Positions 58,885 to 64,000 of a stretch of 64,000 bases of DNA are shown here, piece by piece. The position numbers were made by a program, and so were the translations under genes. Source of the stretch: Apium graveolens (Eukaryota; Streptophyta; Magnoliopsida; Apiales; Apiaceae); assembly GCF_009905375.1 (NCBI RefSeq), contig NC_133647.1, positions 78,296,231-78,360,230 on the forward strand, given 5' to 3'. The notes under the pieces are model-generated. The model searched no databases. It was not told the DNA's origin and saw only the letters and a list, made by a program, of their open reading frames with translations. The first letter of the stretch is position 1, and each line of letters starts with the position of its first letter.

Positions 58885-60229
58885 CTTGTCTAGCTGATGT
58901 TGTGTGATGAAAGAAGAAAGCAAGGGTGAGCAACAAGCCCACCAAAATAATATGTATAATGATTTACAATATATGAGCATTCTCATAGTACTCATGAAAG
59001 TCTTGGTCAAAAGAAATGAACCAAGTTTGATATCTTAATGCGATGAAGTCACAAAATATTCAGTATATATACATATATACTTTTCAAAATCTTGGAAGTC
59101 CTCTTCCATGCATAATATACACAGAGTTCTAGTTTATAACTGTATAAAAATAAATATCGTTGCAAGGTGATCTCATATATTTAACCTTGTCTCAACGTTT
59201 TTCTGAAAATCTATGATATGCATAAGATAATCATTTACTAGATATAAGTTTAAAAGATGAAGTTACAAGATACTCCAATATACTTATATCTTTTCCAAAT
59301 ACTACTTGAACTACCACCGTTCAAGTTATAATGAGCTTTCAAAAGTTCATCACATAGATGAGACTACAAGACAAGATTTGAATAGATTCAATCTTTGAAT
59401 ATCATTATAAATAATGAAGTTACGAGATACTTCATTACATCCTGATATATACATACATACGTTTCCTGAAAACCTCTGTCATGTAAAGTATGAACAGAAT
59501 TGCAATATCCAATAAATTTGGAAAGGAAAGAATTTTGGCATAAACCTGATATCTTGCTGATCAGGCAAAGATACCAATAAGTAACCTTTTCTACTAGTAG
59601 ATGGACGAATTCCCCACTGGTCATCACCCTGGTCGCAATAGGACCTTATGCTGGACTGCCACTCAGCCACTTATGCATTTGATGGACTCCCACTGAGCCA
59701 CTTACACTATCATGGACGCCCACTGAGCCCATGTTACGTATGTCGACTCGATAGATGGACTTACTTCCCGAACGTTGGGTAAGTAATCAATTCATTTATC
59801 AAAACAGCAACCTTGTTGCGAATATAAAATACGCCACAGAGCCGGATCCCTCTGGTTTTGAGCGAGTATTTAAATTCCCTTTAAAAGGAAGATCATAAAT
59901 ATATAAAAATGAGTTTTGGGATCCGCTCTAACTTTTAAAAATCATTTTAAAGACTCGAAAACACTTTAAAGAGTGTTTGGAGTAATGCTGATTTAATAAA
60001 GTAAATCAGTCCCAATATATTAGAAAATATCTAAATATTATTATTTAAATAATATTCCCATAAAGAATAATCTTTATATAAATAATTGAGGTAGAAGTTG
60101 TAAAACTTATACTTGAAATGAGTATTAAATAACCAAAGATATACTTATACGAAAGTACTATCTTTCTTTGAATAATCGAAAATAAGTTTGATTATCGAAA
60201 CATTATTCTTTAATAAAATAAAGAATATT

Positions 60230-60520
60230 ATTAAATAACAAGCGGAGTCATAATACCTCGAATGAATATTATAAATAATATTCATTAAATAAAATAACAG
60301 AGTCATACATCCTCAAATGAATATTCAATTAATAATCATTAATAATATAACTGAGTCATAAGCCCTTGAATGAATATTCGAAATAATATTCAATAATAAA
60401 ATAAAGGAGTCATAAGTCCTCGGATGAATATTCGAAATAATATTCAATAATAAAATAAAGGAGTCATAAGTCCTCGGATGAATATTCGAAATAATATTCA
60501 ATAATAAAATAAACCTTATT
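60230..60520 (-). repeat. Tandem repeat of about 54 bp in the A3 5' LTR
   Basis: Five units marked by GAGTCATA at about 60245, 60300, 60353, 60407 and 60461. The number and order match the 3' LTR. Confidence 0.8.
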
Positions 60521-62661
60521 CGACTAATAGTTTTGAAAACTATAACCATATATATATATAAAAATATATATATTATACTCGGGAACATCGACTCCCGGTT
60601 TAGAAATATGTTCACCTTTTGATCCCCTATACTAAGGGTAAACTCAATACCGCTTATCTCTAGCATAGGTATTATGCAACTGTAAGCATTTTAACCAACA
60701 GATATATAATCCAAGAATATGAAACAGGCATGCATATAAACCATATCACGTGCTACAATATATCGCAAGAACTTGCTAATAACAAATATGCATTTATCGC
60801 AAGATCATGCATATACACGTATACATCACAACAACAGTATAACGGGTAGAAAACTTGCCTGAGTGCTCCCGGATAGACTTATGCTTAGAGTGGGTCCGAT
60901 AACCTATGAACAACAACATAAGTCGGAATTAAACCCCGGTCGCTTAAGAAACTAGACTTTAACCATTTAGAGTCCTAACGTTCGCTTTCGCGCTTAACGA
61001 TTCACTTAAGTCGCTCGAGTACTCTCGGCTCCACCATTTTTAATAAATTAACCATTAAGGGTTTTAAGGCGATTCTTTCGCGAGTGTCTTACCAAATTCC
61101 TAACACACTTAACATAATTGTTTCATACTTCAATTAGTCCTTTAAGGTCTTTAACCTATGTTTCAAAGTAAGGCGAGGGGTAAGGGTTCGTTCGCAAAAC
61201 GTCGTTACTTAAAACGACCGTTTCTCCTAAACCGTTCATCGGAATCAAACGAATGACATATCAAAATGAAGCTCGTAACATGAAATATCTAAACATGGCA
61301 ATGTTCAAAACCTAGCAGTGAGTTCAAGGGTTCTGATGTTAAGAACAAAAACAGTCTACGGTAAATCGGGCATTACGACGGCTATGTTTACGCGATTTCC
61401 CAAATTTAAACCATTCCAAAACAACCCATAATCAAGCCACAATCACATCCCAATCCAAACTCCATCCATACCACATCCTAACAGCCCCAATCAATTCAAT
61501 ATTAACATTTATACTTATGCTTAAGCTTGAATTTAACTATACTTAAGTTCTTTTAACCAAAATAACAAGATTCACCATCCATTTCACTACCACTCCAACC
61601 CAAATCCTAAACCACAAGCATTAAGCTACTATATCACCATAACAATCAAAATCATCTTATTATACAAAGGAATCTAGGGTTTGGAGATGATATACCTTCC
61701 TTGAAGTGGTGGGAGTAGCTAGGAAGCCTTAAGAAGTCTTGAGATGACTTACGGATGCTTGGATCTTAAAGGAAAAACAAGAAATTCAAGTTAAAATTCT
61801 TGAAGTCACTATTCATTGTCTTCTTCATTGATTTCTTGAAGAAGATTGTGAATGATTTGTAGGCTTAAACTCATAGAATAGCCATAACTATGCATAAGGA
61901 ATACTAGGGAATTATCGTACCAATTTAGGAAGCCTTGAACTTGAATTTTGAAAATTGTTTTCTTTGAAAATGGCAAAAGCCGAGAGCAAAGGGAGGATGA
62001 AGGAGAATTTTGTGTTTTTGTTTTGATGAAAATGAATATTTGCTTGGTTGGTTGAATTAGTTTTGTTTTGTTTTAGGTCAATTACCCATTTACCCTTGAT
62101 TTTGTGTGGTTAATATTCCACCACATTTCCTTCCCTCTTATGTCATGCTTGCATCACTTTGTGATGTCATCACCCCTCCTTTGTCCTCTTTCTATTGGTT
62201 GGATGACACCATCCTCTCTTATCCCTTTGATTAACTTCCTAATTGTTTGCCTAATGACCGCTGATCTGTTATACGGTTCGCTTAACTTTCATTTTCGTTT
62301 ATCGTTTGAGGGATCATACCCGGGATCTTATTACTTGGGTTTCCTTAACCTTTCTCAATACATTCTAATCCTTTTATGATCCTCTCTTATAATCATTTTA
62401 TTTAAATCCTTTTTATCCTGTTACCTTATACTCAATTCTTTCCGTATCTAGTGGATTTCCGGGAAAAATCAAAGTGTTCAGAATTGGATTCTGACGATCT
62501 TAACATACACTTATATACCATATAGAGTACTAATAAAATCTCAGAATATCAATAACAGAACCCCTACATAGTGTGACATGAAAAGTTTTCTTATTCAGCA
62601 TAATCTGCAAAATCACTATTCATAAGGGTTTCAAAAATTTCCAAAAATTGGGATTATTATA

Positions 62662-62666
62662 TTATA
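62662..62666. repeat. Target site duplication of A3, right copy (TTATA)
   Basis: Matches 48545-48549. Confidence 0.85.
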
Positions 62667-63585
62667 TTTCAAAGATTGAATCTATTCGAGTCTTATCTTG
62701 TAGTCTCATCTATGTGATGAACTTTTAAAACTAATTATAGCTTGAACGGTGGTAGTTCAAGTAGTATTCGAAAAAGATATAAGTATATGGGAGTATCTTG
62801 TGACTTCATCTTTTCAACTTATATCTAGTAAATGATTGTCTTATGCATGACAAAGATTTTCAGAAAAACGTTGAAACAAGGTTAGATATATGAGATCAAC
62901 TTGCAACGATATTTTTAAGCAGTTATAAACTGGAACTCTGTTTATATTATGTATGGAAGAGGATTTCAAAGATTTTGAAAAGTATATATACATATATACT
63001 GATTATTTTACGACTTGGTCGCGTTAAGATATCAAACTTGGTTCAATTCTGGTTGACCAAGACTTTCATGAGTACTATGAGAATGCTCATATATTGTGAA
63101 TTATTATACATATAATTTTGGTGGGCTTGTGGCTCACCCTTGCTTTATTCTTTCATCACACAACAACAGCTAGACAAGATGAACAGGACCAAGCTCCTAA
63201 TTCACGAGCGGATAGGAAATGTTCCGTAATTTCCTATAGGTGTTGATGGCGTTGATGCTGTTGTAGCTGAGGTAGGAACTACTAATAGGCTAGGCTTTCA
63301 ACTTTTGATGTACCATACTTACATATATTTATGAATTGTAATAACTGCAAAGAATATGTAAATTTATTTAGAAACCCCTTTTGAGGTGTAATGGCTTATA
63401 ATTGTGGATCAAAATGACTTGTGTTATTTTTTGTATTAATCTCTAAGACTATAACTTGTGGTGTGTGTTTGTATATTGTGGGGTCACAGTATGCAGTAGT
63501 TGGTTGTTTATAAGATTAAGTGTTATTAATGGAAATAAAACTCGTGACAACCCAGATCCCCGACCCCGGATTTGGGGGTGCTACA
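62662..63585 (+). repeat. 5' LTR of A2, part 2
   Basis: It resumes the A-family LTR and ends GGGGGTGCTACA. Stem-loop at 63120-63138. The small ORF starts at ATG 63179 (MNRTKLLIHERIGN) but has a TAA after 16 codons (63227). A 9-bp in-frame duplication follows in the dead part. Confidence 0.88.
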
Positions 63586-63589
63586 GAAG

Positions 63590-63601
63590 TAGTATCAGAG
63601 C
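63590..63601 (+). promoter_or_regulatory. Primer-binding site of A2, one base changed
   Basis: TAGTATCAGAGC, five bases after the LTR end; the usual form is TGGTATCAGAGC. Confidence 0.75.
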
Positions 63602-63856
63602 CAAGCATTATAAACCTCAAAGATGATGCGACGTTAAAATAATAAGTTCACTCAGATAATAAGAACTCTTGCCAAGTTCATAGTCGGACTACCGAACGTA
63701 GTACTGACAGTTAAAACCCTTATGTGAATCCTTATAAATATCATGAGAGTAAAATAGATCGTTATCGTATAAGGTAACGGGGCACCGAACCCTGGAGTTC
63801 AAGAGTAACGACACGATGATGTTTTACTACATATTGGGGATCAGATTGTGGATCCA

Positions 63857-64000
63857 ATGGAGCACCCTAATGAGGGATCAAATGTTCATATTGAGGATGT
63901 AACGATTGAAGATGTTGTCCTAGAAGGGATTGTTACTGAGGAGGATCCCGTGGAGGATCCTGACAAGAATGAAGAAAGGACCGCTGAGTAATTGATGACC
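63857..64000 (+). pseudogene. Accessory ORF of A2, start only, with a stop
   Basis: From ATG 63857 it reads MEHPNEGSNVHIEDV and continues collinear with the A3 accessory ORF to a TAA at 63989, where A3 has Glu. The rest lies beyond the window. Confidence 0.65.

Larger units (their letters stand above)
48550..62661 (-). mobile_element. Element A3: complete non-autonomous A-family element (14.1 kb)
   Basis: Minus-strand order: 5' LTR 62661-58490, PBS, accessory ORF, dead gag-pol, polypurine tract, 3' LTR 52745-48550. TTATA flanks both sides. The two LTRs are collinear and differ only by scattered changes (a few percent by eye, not counted). The outer dinucleotide at 62661 is TA instead of CA. 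It is inserted in the LTR of another copy of its own family. Gag-pol is unreadable beyond islands, so mobility must have depended on proteins from elsewhere. Confidence 0.93.
58490..62661 (-). repeat. 5' LTR of A3 (4172 bp)
   Basis: Collinear with the 3' LTR. It differs by point changes, a short deletion near 60510 and loss of about 20 bp of the TA-rich stretch near 59450. The possible 5' splice site reads GTACGAT here (61914-61920), so it is weakened compared with the 3' LTR. Confidence 0.93.
22160..64000 (-). mobile_element. Element E1: old Ty3/gypsy element, host of F and A2 insertions
   Basis: Minus-strand order: 5' LTR (30994 up, split by F at 33842-46440 and by A2 from 47067), PBS, degraded interior, polypurine tract, 3' LTR (25715-22160). 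The final ~190 bp of the 5' LTR should lie right of the window, beyond A2. Both readable outer dinucleotides of the 3' LTR have become TA, consistent with age. Coordinates 33842-46440 and 47067-64000 are later insertions, not E1 sequence. Confidence 0.85.
47067..64000 (+). mobile_element. Element A2: A-family element inserted in the E1 LTR, continues past the window
   Basis: 5' LTR 47067-48549 plus 62662-63585 (split by A3), then PBS and the start of the interior. The left flank is GTCAT, and the E1 3' LTR shows the empty site at 25521-25525, so a GTCAT duplication is expected on the far side outside the window. Bases 48550-62661 belong to A3. Confidence 0.88.

Noticed and set aside
1..64000. 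CRISPR arrays, tRNA or rRNA genes, host protein genes
   Set aside because: Searched by eye on both strands; none seen. All long coding signals belong to retrotransposons.

Overview
This is plant nuclear DNA, most likely from a large, repeat-rich eudicot genome. I see no host gene. The window is almost entirely LTR retrotransposons: AT-rich LTRs of 2-4.5 kb, Ty3/gypsy gag-pol, one Athila-type element and one small TIR element. The species cannot be named from the sequence alone.

Layout, left to right. (1) 1-~7640: element B1, minus strand, with its 3' LTR cut by the window edge, a gag-pol frame broken only by point stops, an accessory ORF, the PBS and part of the 5' LTR. (2) ~7641-8350: unassigned AT-rich sequence. 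(3) 8351-13998: element A1, plus strand, 5'-truncated, with a dead integrase and a complete 4.47-kb LTR that carries a ~0.4-kb MITE-like insertion. (4) 13999-16237: the 3' tail and LTR of element C, plus strand; A1 sits in it. (5) 16396-22158: Athila-type element D, minus strand, lacking integrase and the distal LTR. (6) 22160 to beyond the window: element E1, minus strand, old and degenerate. Its 5' LTR was hit twice, by element F (33842-46440, plus, complete, TSD AAATG) and by element A2 (47067 onward, plus). The LTR of A2 was then hit by element A3 (48550-62661, minus, complete, TSD TTATA). The order of insertion is therefore E1, then F and A2, then A3.

Elements A, B, C, E and F share an unusual layout. 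Where the PBS is visible it fits initiator tRNA-Met. A stem-loop lies directly before the polypurine tract, with a compensating base change between families. A second stem-loop (TGAGC...GCTCA type) lies 140-460 bp inside the LTR 3' end. It is followed by a pyrimidine-rich stretch ending in AG (CAG in most copies) and a short segment that usually ends at AG|GT. In A, B and F this segment opens a small reading frame whose first residues resemble the histone H3 tail. A, B and F also carry an extra ORF between PBS and gag. I infer that long LTRs with an internal intron, an H3-like micro-exon and a spliced accessory protein form one conserved module. This is the part of the window most worth testing.

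A3 shows why the module may matter: its LTRs are still very alike and its TSD is intact, its gag-pol is dead, and its accessory ORF of about 255 codons is open. This points to a non-autonomous family mobilised in trans.
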